Origin: SHZI01 sp049290495
Lineage (GTDB): Bacteria > Pseudomonadota > Gammaproteobacteria > Steroidobacterales > GCA-2729495
Length of the DNA stretch: 8,173 bases
Reading direction: 5' to 3'
Assembly (NCBI GenBank): GCA_049290495.1
Contig: JBATNV010000187.1
Location: 1 to 8,173, forward strand
The notes beneath the pieces were generated by a model. It was not told the origin of the DNA and did no database searches. It worked only from the letters and a program-made list of their open reading frames with translations. Of the stretch, positions 1 through 5,996 are shown piece after piece. Position numbers and translations under genes: made by a program. Numbering within the stretch: the stretch's first letter is position 1; each line of letters opens with the position of its first letter.

Positions 1-703
1 TGGCCAGGAAAAAGCAGACCCGCGGCGGATCGAGCGCAATGAGCACAAAGATCAGCGGAATGATGAGCACATACGCAAAGGAGATACGTCCACGCGGGCT
101 CAGGCCCTTGAAGCTCCAGTACGCAAACCGCGAGACCATCAGTGCGCCGGCCAGTACGGTCAGCGCCGTAACAACCGCCAGGGTCGGCAAGCCATCGACA
201 TCGAGGTCAGCCGCCACCCAGACCATACTCGCGACAAGCCCTGCCGCGGACGGGCTCGGCAGTCCCTCAAAAAAACGCCGGTCAGCCGTCTTTGAGGTGA
301 CATTGAAACGCGCGAGCCGAAGCGCCGCTGCAACTGCATAAAGAAAAGCGGCCAGCCAGCCGAGCTTGCCCCAGGCCCAGCCATATTCGACCAGCGCTTT
401 CAGCCCCCACTGATAGACGATGATCGCGGGCGCCATTCCAAAGGCCACCATGTCGGCCAGGCTGTCGTACTGCTTGCCAAATTCAGATTCAGTATTGGTG
501 AGTCGCGCCAGGCGGCCGTCCATGCCATCGAGCAGGCCAGCGACGAAGACTGCAATCGCAGCCGGCTGAAAATGCCCGTCGATTGAGGCGACGATGCCGT
601 AAAAGCCGGCAAACAGGGTTCCGGTGGTGAACAGGTTTGGCAGCAGATAGATACCGCGCCGGCGTGGGCGGGTGCTTGTGTCGTCAGTATCGTGCATCGT
701 CAT
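1..703 (-). CDS. pssA: CDP-diacylglycerol--serine O-phosphatidyltransferase, type II (3' end outside window)
   Basis: This integral membrane enzyme condenses CDP-diacylglycerol with L-serine to give phosphatidylserine and CMP, the committed step towards phosphatidylethanolamine. The first 234 codons are present; the gene runs off the left edge. The CDP-alcohol phosphotransferase signature D-x2-D-G-x2-A-R-x8-G-x3-D-x3-D is complete at residues 59-84 (D59, D62, G63, A66, R67, G76, D80, D84). Two further stretches are typical of type II PssA rather than PgsA: ARFN at about 131-134, and FFEGLPSPSAA at about 144-154. Several hydrophobic segments follow (about 115-130, 155-166, 174-190, 208-224). 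It is not the PLD-type PssA of E. coli. Three in-frame ATGs exist, at 724, 703 and 697. A GGGA sits 7 nt before the 697 ATG, so that one may be used; 703 is a compromise. It lies 51 bp downstream of the GST gene on the same strand and may be co-transcribed. Confidence 0.93.
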   Translation of the reverse strand, partial: MTMHDTDDTSTRPRRRGIYLLPNLFTTGTLFAGFYGIVASIDGHFQPAAIAVFVAGLLDGMDGRLARLTNTESEFGKQYDSLADMVAFGMAPAIIVYQWGLKALVEYGWAWGKLGWLAAFLYAVAAALRLARFNVTSKTADRRFFEGLPSPSAAGLVASMVWVAADLDVDGLPTLAVVTALTVLAGALMVSRFAYWSFKGLSPRGRISFAYVLIIPLIFVLIALDPPRVCFFLA

Positions 704-754
704 TTCCCGCCGCCCAGCCTGCATAGTGCCACGCGAGCACAGCCGGTTGTAAAG

Positions 755-1327
755 TCATGGCGTCCTGACCTGGGTCGCCATAAAGCCCTTGAGCCTGCCC
801 ATGCGCTCGAGCCAGGCACTGAGATTCGGGCAGGCCGAGTAGTCGAGCTGGCGACCAAGCTTTGTCATCAGATAGGGCGCAATTGCAAAGTCAGCGACCG
901 TCAGGGTCCCCAGCATGTATTCCCGACCGGTCAACTGCTGCTCAAGAATCTTCAGCAGGGGCGTTACGCTGCCCAGATCCGTTTCGGCAGCGGTTTTCAA
1001 CGCGGCAATCGCCGGAATCAGATGACAACTCTGCCAGTACAGCCAGCGGTCCACATCGGCGCGGCCGCGAGCACCAGCGAGCAGTGCGCTGGTCGCGGGA
1101 AACGTTGTCGCGAGATAACACAGGATTGCATTGGACTCCCAGAGACTGAACTCTCCGTCGGTCAGCACCGGCACCTTGCCCATCGGGTTGAGCGCCAGGA
1201 AGGCCGGGCTCTGCGTCTCTTTAGCCTTGAAACTCACCGGATGAATATCGACGTCCAGGTCAAAATGCCGGACGAAGGCCTCAACCTTGCGGTTGTTCGG
1301 CGTGACCGTGAACGTGTAAAGACGCAT
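755..1327 (-). CDS. Glutathione S-transferase family protein
   Basis: This is a 190-residue cytosolic GST-like protein, slightly short for the family (usually about 200-220). Residues 1-75 form the thioredoxin-fold half. They include the beta1/alpha1 segment TVTPNNRKVEAF (7-18), the cis-proline loop NPMGKVPVL (48-56, P53), and the E64-S65 pair that normally holds the gamma-glutamyl group of glutathione. The all-helical C-terminal half carries the N-capping/hydrophobic staple region LTVADFAIAPYL (142-153, T143 and D146). The catalytic Tyr/Ser/Cys cannot be assigned from sequence alone; T7 and T9 are the candidate hydroxyl residues in the first loop. Family members conjugate glutathione to electrophiles or act as reductases or isomerases, and the substrate here is unknown. 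The start has a good ribosome binding site, GGGAGA about 6 nt upstream of the ATG. It is divergent from proS and 51 bp upstream of pssA; no functional link is evident. Confidence 0.9.
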   Translation of the reverse strand: MRLYTFTVTPNNRKVEAFVRHFDLDVDIHPVSFKAKETQSPAFLALNPMGKVPVLTDGEFSLWESNAILCYLATTFPATSALLAGARGRADVDRWLYWQSCHLIPAIAALKTAAETDLGSVTPLLKILEQQLTGREYMLGTLTVADFAIAPYLMTKLGRQLDYSACPNLSAWLERMGRLKGFMATQVRTP

Positions 1328-1469
1328 GGTCGTCTCCCTTGCTTCCCCAAGGATTATCGGCTGTCAGGGCGGCAAATACACCAGCGACAGAAAGCAGCCC
1401 GCTTGCCGGCAGCGCGATCACACAACGGGCGGGCTAGAATGGACGCCTGTATCTGAGGGGCCGACACGC
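1328..1469. promoter_or_regulatory. Divergent intergenic region between GST gene and proS
   Basis: This 142-bp gap must hold the promoters for both genes. On the plus strand TAGAAT at 1435-1440 matches the -10 consensus at five of six positions and would give a proS leader of roughly 23 nt; no convincing -35 lies 16-18 bp upstream. An inverted repeat AGCCCGC (1396-1402) / GCGGGCT (1429-1435) abuts this -10. On the minus strand GATAAT (1358 down to 1353) is a possible -10 for the GST gene, again without a clear -35. The proS reading frame is open back to 1326, but that extension has no family similarity. No tRNA or riboswitch was seen. Confidence 0.4.
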
Positions 1470-3194
1470 ATGCGACTGACGCAACTGCCACTGACCACAT
1501 TCAAGGAAGTTCCGGCAGATGCCGAGATCGTCAGTCATCAACTCATGCTGCGCGCGGGCCTCATCCGCCGTCTTGCCTCGGGGCTCTTCACCTGGATGCC
1601 GCTCGGCCTGCGCGTGCTGCGCAAGGTTGAGCAAATCATCCGCGAGGAGATGAACCGCGCCGGTGCACTCGAAATCCTGATGCCGGTGGTACAGCCTGCT
1701 GAACTCTGGAAGGAAACCGGACGCTGGGATATATACGGCGATCTGCTGCTGCGCATCCGCGACCGGCACGATCGCGACTATTGTTTCGCGCCGACTGCCG
1801 AGGAAGTCGTAACCGAGATCGCGCGGCGTGAGTTGCGCAGTTACAAGCAACTGCCGGTCAACTACTACCAGATCAACACCAAGTTCCGTGACGAGATCCG
1901 GCCACGCTTCGGCGTGATGCGCGCGCGCGAATTCGTGATGAAGGATGCCTACTCCTTCCACCTCGACCAGGCTTCGCTCGACAGCACCTACGAGCGCATG
2001 GCCGAGGCCTACACGCAGATTTTCACGCGGCTTGGGCTGCGCTTTCGCAAAGTCGATGCCCATGGCGGCGAAATCGGCGGCTCAAAATCCCAGGAATTCC
2101 ACGTGCTGGCTGATTCTGGTGAGGACCAGATTGCCTGGTGCGAAGGTGACAGCTTCGCGGCCAATGTAGAACTTGCACCGGCGTTGCCACCATCTGCAAC
2201 CCGACCGGCTGCCAGCGCAACGCTGAATCGCGTACCCACGCCTGGCGTGCACAGCATCGATGACGTGGCCGCATTCCTCAAGATCGGCGCACAGCAATGT
2301 TTGAAGACCCTGATCGTGGACGGCAGCGAAGGTGGCCTCATCGCGCTGTGCCTGCGTGGCGATCATGAACTCAATCCACTCAAGGCAGAACGACTGCCCG
2401 GCATCGCGCGCCCGCTGCGCATGGCCGCACCAGAACGTGTACTTGCCGAGCTCGGCGCGCCGGTCGGATCACTGGGACCGGTCGGCCTCAGCATTCCCGT
2501 GTTCGCCGATTACAGCGCAGCAGTCATGGCCAATTTCGTCTGCGGCGCCAATACAGCGGATACCCATTTGACGGCCGTCAACTGGCAGCGCGACCTGCCC
2601 GAGCCCGCTGCACACGACCTGCGCAACGTCGAGGCAGGTGACTCCAGCCCCGGCGGTGGTGGGGCACTGTCGATCGCACGCGGCATCGAGGTCGGGCACA
2701 TCTTTCAGTTGGGGGACAAGTACAGCCAGAGCATGCATGCCACGGTCCTCGACCAGGACGGCAAGGAACGTGTCATGACCATGGGCTGCTACGGCATCGG
2801 CGTCTCGCGAATTCTCGGTGCGGCGATCGAGCAAAACCACGACGCCAACGGCATCATCTGGCCGGAACCGATGAGCCCCTTTGACGTGATGCTCATTGAA
2901 CTGAATCCGAAAAAGTCCGAATCCGTCACGGCAGCGGCGCTGCAGCTGTACAAGGATCTGGAAGCTGCCGGCTTCGAGGTCCTGTTCGATGACCGCGACG
3001 CACGACCGGGCGTAAAGTTTGCGGACGCAGACCTGGTTGGCGTTCCCCACCGTATCGTGGTCGGCGAACGTGGCGTGAAGGATGGCAAGGCTGAATACCG
3101 CCACCGGCAGAATGGCGCCGAGGAGCAGACCGCACTTGAAAACGTGGTGGAATTTTTGCGCAGCAGGCAGGCTTCAGCTGGCCGCAGCCCTTAG
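1470..3194 (+). CDS. proS: Prolyl-tRNA synthetase, bacterial type with editing insertion
   Basis: This class II aminoacyl-tRNA synthetase charges tRNA(Pro) with proline in the cytosol. At 574 residues it is close to the E. coli enzyme (572). Class II motif 1 spans about 34-76, motif 2 about 139-164 (FRDEIRPRFGVMRAREFVMK then DAYSFH), and motif 3 about 438-447 (MGCYGIGVSR). Between motifs 2 and 3, about 225-400, lies the INS domain that hydrolyses mischarged Ala-tRNA(Pro). Its key residues appear intact: K279 in CLKT, GDHELN at 298-302, D347 in FADYSA and H366. The D-to-H spacing of 19 matches E. coli D350/H369. The C-terminal anticodon-binding domain covers about 470-565. I chose the ATG at 1470 because similarity begins at MRLTQLPLTT and GAGGGG lies about 10 nt upstream. 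The upstream in-frame extension to 1326 is unsupported. The 3' end overlaps the start of the next gene. Confidence 0.98.
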   Translation: MRLTQLPLTTFKEVPADAEIVSHQLMLRAGLIRRLASGLFTWMPLGLRVLRKVEQIIREEMNRAGALEILMPVVQPAELWKETGRWDIYGDLLLRIRDRHDRDYCFAPTAEEVVTEIARRELRSYKQLPVNYYQINTKFRDEIRPRFGVMRAREFVMKDAYSFHLDQASLDSTYERMAEAYTQIFTRLGLRFRKVDAHGGEIGGSKSQEFHVLADSGEDQIAWCEGDSFAANVELAPALPPSATRPAASATLNRVPTPGVHSIDDVAAFLKIGAQQCLKTLIVDGSEGGLIALCLRGDHELNPLKAERLPGIARPLRMAAPERVLAELGAPVGSLGPVGLSIPVFADYSAAVMANFVCGANTADTHLTAVNWQRDLPEPAAHDLRNVEAGDSSPGGGGALSIARGIEVGHIFQLGDKYSQSMHATVLDQDGKERVMTMGCYGIGVSRILGAAIEQNHDANGIIWPEPMSPFDVMLIELNPKKSESVTAAALQLYKDLEAAGFEVLFDDRDARPGVKFADADLVGVPHRIVVGERGVKDGKAEYRHRQNGAEEQTALENVVEFLRSRQASAGRSP

Positions 3195-3768
3195 CGGCAG
3201 CGTATTGCTGGCCGGCATGCTGCTCGCTGCCGGTCTGCTAGTCGCGGGCACAGCGACCGCTGCCAGCCAGGAGCGCGACCCTGCCCTGCGGCTGCGGCTG
3301 GAAGCGGCACTCGCCGAACCGGTCAGCTTTGAAGACCGCTATGACGCCGAAGTCTGGCTGACTGACATGGCCGGTCGACTGGCCCGCAGGGTTCCCGACC
3401 CGCACGAACGCATCGAAATCCTGCAGGCCGTACACCGCGAAGCAGTACGTGCGAAATTACCACCTGAAATGGTGCTGGCAGTGATCGACGTAGAAAGTGG
3501 CTTCCAGCGCTATGCCGTGTCGCAGGCCAACGCCCAGGGCCTCATGCAGGTCATGCGCTTCTGGCTCAAGGAACTTGACATGCCTGGACACGCGCTGCTC
3601 GACATCCAGGATAACGTGCGCATGGGCTGCACAATCCTGCGCTACTACTACGACATGGAAAACGGCAACTGGAACCAGGCACTGGCGCGCTACAACGGCA
3701 GCCTCGGCAATCAGAAATATCCGCAGCTGGTATTCGATCGCCTGCAGTCCCGCTGGTACAAGCAGTAG
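3136..3768 (+). CDS. Small exported lytic transglycosylase (SLT domain)
   Basis: This probable periplasmic or envelope-anchored murein lytic transglycosylase would cleave the MurNAc-GlcNAc bond and leave 1,6-anhydro-MurNAc ends. With the TTG start it has 210 residues: a basic and hydrophobic leader (about 13-42, ending in ATA/AS like a signal peptidase I site), a short linker with an amphipathic helix, and one SLT domain (about 107-205). The catalytic glutamate is E120 in DVESGF. The other family landmarks are GLMQ (135-138) and ALARYNGS (182-189). Compared with the usual S-x-A-G-A-x-GLMQ, it has SQANAQGLMQ. The start is uncertain: TTG at 3136 has GAGGAG 10 nt upstream; ATGs at 3082 and 3112 are in frame but lack one; ATG at 3217 would remove the basic n-region. 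All but the last begin inside proS, implying co-transcription and translational coupling. The downstream neighbour is convergent at 6 bp. Confidence 0.88.
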   Translation: MKTWWNFCAAGRLQLAAALSGSVLLAGMLLAAGLLVAGTATAASQERDPALRLRLEAALAEPVSFEDRYDAEVWLTDMAGRLARRVPDPHERIEILQAVHREAVRAKLPPEMVLAVIDVESGFQRYAVSQANAQGLMQVMRFWLKELDMPGHALLDIQDNVRMGCTILRYYYDMENGNWNQALARYNGSLGNQKYPQLVFDRLQSRWYKQ

Positions 3769-3774
3769 CGGCCG

Positions 3775-4059
3775 TCAGCCGGTACGAAAATCAGACAGCG
3801 TGTGGTGATTTTCCACCGCGTCCTCAATGACTTCGAGAGCATCTACGCGGGCGCGAGACGGTCCTTCCCGTAACCAGTTTCCGAGTTGCTCCACTGCTGC
3901 AAGGCTGCCGAGCGCCAGTACTTCGACGCGACCATCCGGACGATTCTTCGCCCAGCCGAGCAGTTGCAACTGCTCGGCCTGACGAGCAGTGCTCGCGCGA
4001 AAAAACACACCCTGCACCTTGCCGGAAACCAGGAAGCGACGACAGACGAGCGTGGACAT
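3775..4059 (-). CDS. acyP: Acylphosphatase
   Basis: This small cytosolic alpha/beta enzyme hydrolyses acyl phosphates such as acetyl phosphate or 1,3-bisphosphoglycerate. It has 94 residues from the chosen ATG, normal for the family. Both catalytic residues are present: R21 in VSGKVQGVFFRAS (11-23), which binds the phosphate, and N39 in GWAKNRPDGRVEV (35-47), which positions the water. The C-terminal half contains the expected pattern around WLREGPSRARVDALEV. An in-frame ATG at 4083 would add eight residues (MPDWYSAS); I prefer 4059 because the family usually begins only a few residues before the first beta strand. Neither start has a Shine-Dalgarno. A TGG-TATTCT extended -10-like element (4074 down to 4066) sits just upstream of 4059, so the message may be nearly leaderless. 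The gene contains an inverted-repeat cluster described separately. It is divergent from the wrbA-like gene. Confidence 0.93.
   Translation of the reverse strand: MSTLVCRRFLVSGKVQGVFFRASTARQAEQLQLLGWAKNRPDGRVEVLALGSLAAVEQLGNWLREGPSRARVDALEVIEDAVENHHTLSDFRTG
3955..3995. repeat. Perfect 24-bp palindrome within an alternating inverted-repeat cluster
   Basis: Positions 3955-3978 form a perfect 24-bp palindrome with half-site GCCGAGCAGTTG. It is followed by a second dyad, ACTGCTCG (3969-3976) / CGAGCAGT (3983-3990) with a 6-bp loop, and a third, CGAGCA (3983-3988) / TGCTCG (3990-3995). The hexamer CGAGCA thus appears four times in alternating orientation in 39 bp. It lies inside the acylphosphatase gene, about 65-105 nt after its start and 110-150 bp upstream of the wrbA-like start. 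It could be an operator, an mRNA hairpin, or a coincidence of coding AEQLQLLG. Confidence 0.85.
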
Positions 4060-4105
4060 AGATGCAGAATACCAGTCGGGCATGATTCACTGTAACCTGA
4101 CCGAC

Positions 4106-4708
4106 ATGAGTGAAATACTCGTCCTTTATTACTCAAGAAACGGCTCCGTAGCCGCCCTCGCCAGCCAGGTCGCCCGGGGTATCAATGCAGTCCCCGGCGC
4201 CAGTGCCTGCCTGCGCACGGTTCCGTCTGTAGCGACCGGGATCGGCAACCGCGTACCAGAGGTTCCCGCTGCAGGCGCGCCCTATGTCAGCAGCAGCGAT
4301 CTGCAACGCTGCGATGGGCTGGTACTCGGCAGCCCGACCCGTTTTGGCAACATGGCAGCCGCACTCAAATACTTTATCGATGGTACCGCCAGCGAGTGGC
4401 TGGCCGGAACGCTGCGTGGCAAGCCTGCGGGTGTATTCACAGCCAGCAGTTCCTTGCATGGCGGACAGGAGAGCACGCTGCTGAGCATGGCACTGCCACT
4501 CATGCACCACGGCATGGTGCTGGTCGGGATCCCTTACTCGGAAAATGCGCTGATAACGACGCGCGGCGGTGGCGGTCCGTATGGCGCGAGTCACTTTGCA
4601 CCTGAGACCAGCCAGACTGAAGCCACGCCCGACGAGGCGCGTATCGCGCAGCACCTGGGCCGTCGTGTTGCAGAGGCGGCGCTGCGCCTCAAGGGCTGGG
4701 AGCGCTAA
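4106..4708 (+). CDS. wrbA: NAD(P)H:quinone oxidoreductase, WrbA flavodoxin family
   Basis: This cytosolic FMN flavoprotein probably transfers two electrons from NAD(P)H to quinones, avoiding semiquinone radicals under oxidative stress. It has 200 residues, matching WrbA (198 in E. coli). The flavodoxin-like fold is seen in order: the FMN phosphate loop YYSRNGSVAALA (8-19) after a hydrophobic first strand, the WrbA signature GSPTRFGNMAAALKYFID (75-92), and the second FMN loop TASSSLHGGQES (112-123). HHGMVLVGIPY (134-144) and RGGGGPYGA (153-161) correspond to the E. coli HHGMV and RGGTPYGA segments. The ATG at 4106 is chosen by homology; an ATG at 4082 in frame would add eight residues. No Shine-Dalgarno precedes either. 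Its stop is 3 bp from the convergent hda stop, and no terminator hairpin is visible there. The inverted-repeat cluster lies upstream. Confidence 0.93.
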   Translation: MSEILVLYYSRNGSVAALASQVARGINAVPGASACLRTVPSVATGIGNRVPEVPAAGAPYVSSSDLQRCDGLVLGSPTRFGNMAAALKYFIDGTASEWLAGTLRGKPAGVFTASSSLHGGQESTLLSMALPLMHHGMVLVGIPYSENALITTRGGGGPYGASHFAPETSQTEATPDEARIAQHLGRRVAEAALRLKGWER

Positions 4709-4711
4709 GCC

Positions 4712-5401
4712 TCAGCAACCGAGCACCTGTCGGACGAAGGGAATCGTCAGCTGCTTCTGCGCCGCCAGCGCGGCACGGTCGAGTTCATCGAGTAGCTGAA
4801 ATAACTCACCAGCACCGCGCCCGACCCGCGCCAGCAGATAGCGACCGGTGTCATCCGGCAAATCGAAACCCCTGAAGCGGGCACGTATCTGCAAGGCACA
4901 CAGGCGCCCTTCATCGTCGAGCGCCTGCACGCGGAAAGTCGCGCCGGACTTCAGGCGTGAAGCAAGGTCCGGCAGACCAAACCTCAGCTCAGCTGGCGGT
5001 CCATCAGCCGCCACCACGAGGTTGCCGCCCTTGCTGCGCAACTCTTCATAGAAGCGGAACAGCGCAGCTTCCCATCCGGGCTGGCCCGCCACAGCATGAA
5101 GATCATCCAGACAGACCAGATCGAGGGTTCCCATGCCGTCCAGCACGCCGGGCGGCAAACCGGCCGATGGATCAAGCGGCACATAGCCGGCCCGCCACCC
5201 CTGCTCGTCGGCCAGCGCCGCCGTCGCCTGCAACAAATGCGTCTTGCCCTGTCCTGCCGGCGACCACAACCAGAGCAGTGGTTGGCTGTGCGTGGTAGCA
5301 ACCGCCCGCAACTGGTGTACCAGCAGTTCGTTGCCTGCGGCATGAAAACTGTCGAATACGGCGTGATCAGCCAGGCGAACTTCGAGGGGCAACTGCTGCA
5401 T
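4712..5401 (-). CDS. hda: DnaA regulatory inactivator Hda
   Basis: Hda binds the DNA-loaded beta sliding clamp and stimulates ATP hydrolysis by DnaA, so that origin firing is blocked until DnaA is recharged. This protein has 229 residues (E. coli 233) and resembles Hda along its length. The N-terminal clamp-binding motif is QLPLEV (3-8, compare QLSLPL). A complete Walker A, SPAGQGKTH, lies at 47-55; E. coli Hda has the weaker REGAGRSH. Walker B is LVCLDDLH (95-102). VPLDP (74-78), VLDGM (86-90) and LPDLASRL (143-150) match; R149 corresponds to the E. coli arginine finger R153. The C-terminal QLTIPFVRQVL ending (217-227) is diagnostic. It lacks the DNA-binding domain of DnaA. It is the last gene of a three-gene minus-strand operon, 8 bp after the CDP-alcohol transferase, with no strong Shine-Dalgarno, which suggests translational coupling. 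Confidence 0.95.
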   Translation of the reverse strand: MQQLPLEVRLADHAVFDSFHAAGNELLVHQLRAVATTHSQPLLWLWSPAGQGKTHLLQATAALADEQGWRAGYVPLDPSAGLPPGVLDGMGTLDLVCLDDLHAVAGQPGWEAALFRFYEELRSKGGNLVVAADGPPAELRFGLPDLASRLKSGATFRVQALDDEGRLCALQIRARFRGFDLPDDTGRYLLARVGRGAGELFQLLDELDRAALAAQKQLTIPFVRQVLGC

Positions 5402-5409
5402 GAACCAGC

Positions 5410-5991
5410 TCAGTCCCGCGACCGGATCGCCCGACCTGACCAGCGCACCACATAGTCGAGTCCGCTGACGGTAGACGTCACGAAGACTGCGGCGCCAGCG
5501 ATAATCAGGAATTCGGGCGCGGGTATGCCGGACGTGCGGTGGCTGATTACGGCCAGCGCATACAGTAGCTGGATGCCGGTATTGAGCTTGCTCGCTACCG
5601 AGGGCTCGGGCTGCACCGGCTCAACCAGCCACTGGTACACGACACCGCCGCTGACGATGATGAGATCACGGCTGATGACCACTGCAGTCAGCCACAGCGG
5701 CACCAGACCGGTCATCGACAGGGCGACGAACACCGATACCAGCAGCAACTTGTCAGCCAGTGGATCCAGCAATCCGCCCATGCGGCTTTGCCAGTTGAAA
5801 TGCTTGGCCAGAAAGCCATCCAGGCCATCGGATGCGCCGGCCACCAGGATCAGCACCAGTGCGAGGCCATAACGACCATCGAGCAGCGCGACGACGATCG
5901 GCCACACGAGGATGATCCGCACGACGCAGATCAGATTGGGAATATCGGCAGCCCTGATAAAATGGCTGCGCTCGGTAGAGGGAACAGGCAT
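5410..5991 (-). CDS. CDP-alcohol phosphatidyltransferase, probably cardiolipin synthase of the CLS_cap/CRLS1 type
   Basis: This 193-residue integral membrane enzyme belongs to the CDP-alcohol phosphotransferase superfamily. The catalytic signature is complete at 55-80 (D55, D58, G59, A62, K63 in place of the usual Arg, G72, D76, D80). Hydrophobic segments lie at about 19-36, 42-54, 82-100, 105-120, 137-150 and 160-178. The N-terminal IPNLICVVRI and DPLADK are shared with PgsA. However, VISRDLIIVSGGVVYQ (105-120) and SVASKLNTGIQLL (131-143) resemble, from memory, human CRLS1 (ISRDV and ISKVNTAVQL) rather than PgsA (AREIIISALRE). Cardiolipin synthases of this type join phosphatidylglycerol to CDP-diacylglycerol. 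PgsA remains the alternative. The ATG lies 5 bp after the DUF2066 stop, and hda begins 8 bp downstream: clearly one operon. Superfamily membership is certain; substrate is inferred. Confidence 0.9.
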   Translation of the reverse strand: MPVPSTERSHFIRAADIPNLICVVRIILVWPIVVALLDGRYGLALVLILVAGASDGLDGFLAKHFNWQSRMGGLLDPLADKLLLVSVFVALSMTGLVPLWLTAVVISRDLIIVSGGVVYQWLVEPVQPEPSVASKLNTGIQLLYALAVISHRTSGIPAPEFLIIAGAAVFVTSTVSGLDYVVRWSGRAIRSRD

Positions 5992-5996
5992 ATCGC

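Noticed and set aside
692..1456. Long plus-strand reading frame opposite the GST gene
   Set aside because: It is antisense to a clear GST gene, has no family resemblance and looks like a high-GC shadow.
1326..1469. In-frame upstream extension of proS
   Set aside because: The 48 extra residues overlap the GST start codon region and lack similarity; the ATG at 1470 gives the normal ProRS N-terminus.
1328..1469. T-box or other leader regulation for proS
   Set aside because: The gap is too short and lacks specifier or T-box-like sequence; such leaders are mostly found in Gram-positives.
1434..2063. Long minus-strand frames inside proS (also 2469-3104)
   Set aside because: They lie opposite conserved ProRS motifs, have no recognisable domain and no ribosome binding site.
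3766..3785. Possible terminator (CGGC/GCCG) between the transglycosylase and acylphosphatase genes
   Set aside because: The stem is only 4 bp and there is no U-run.
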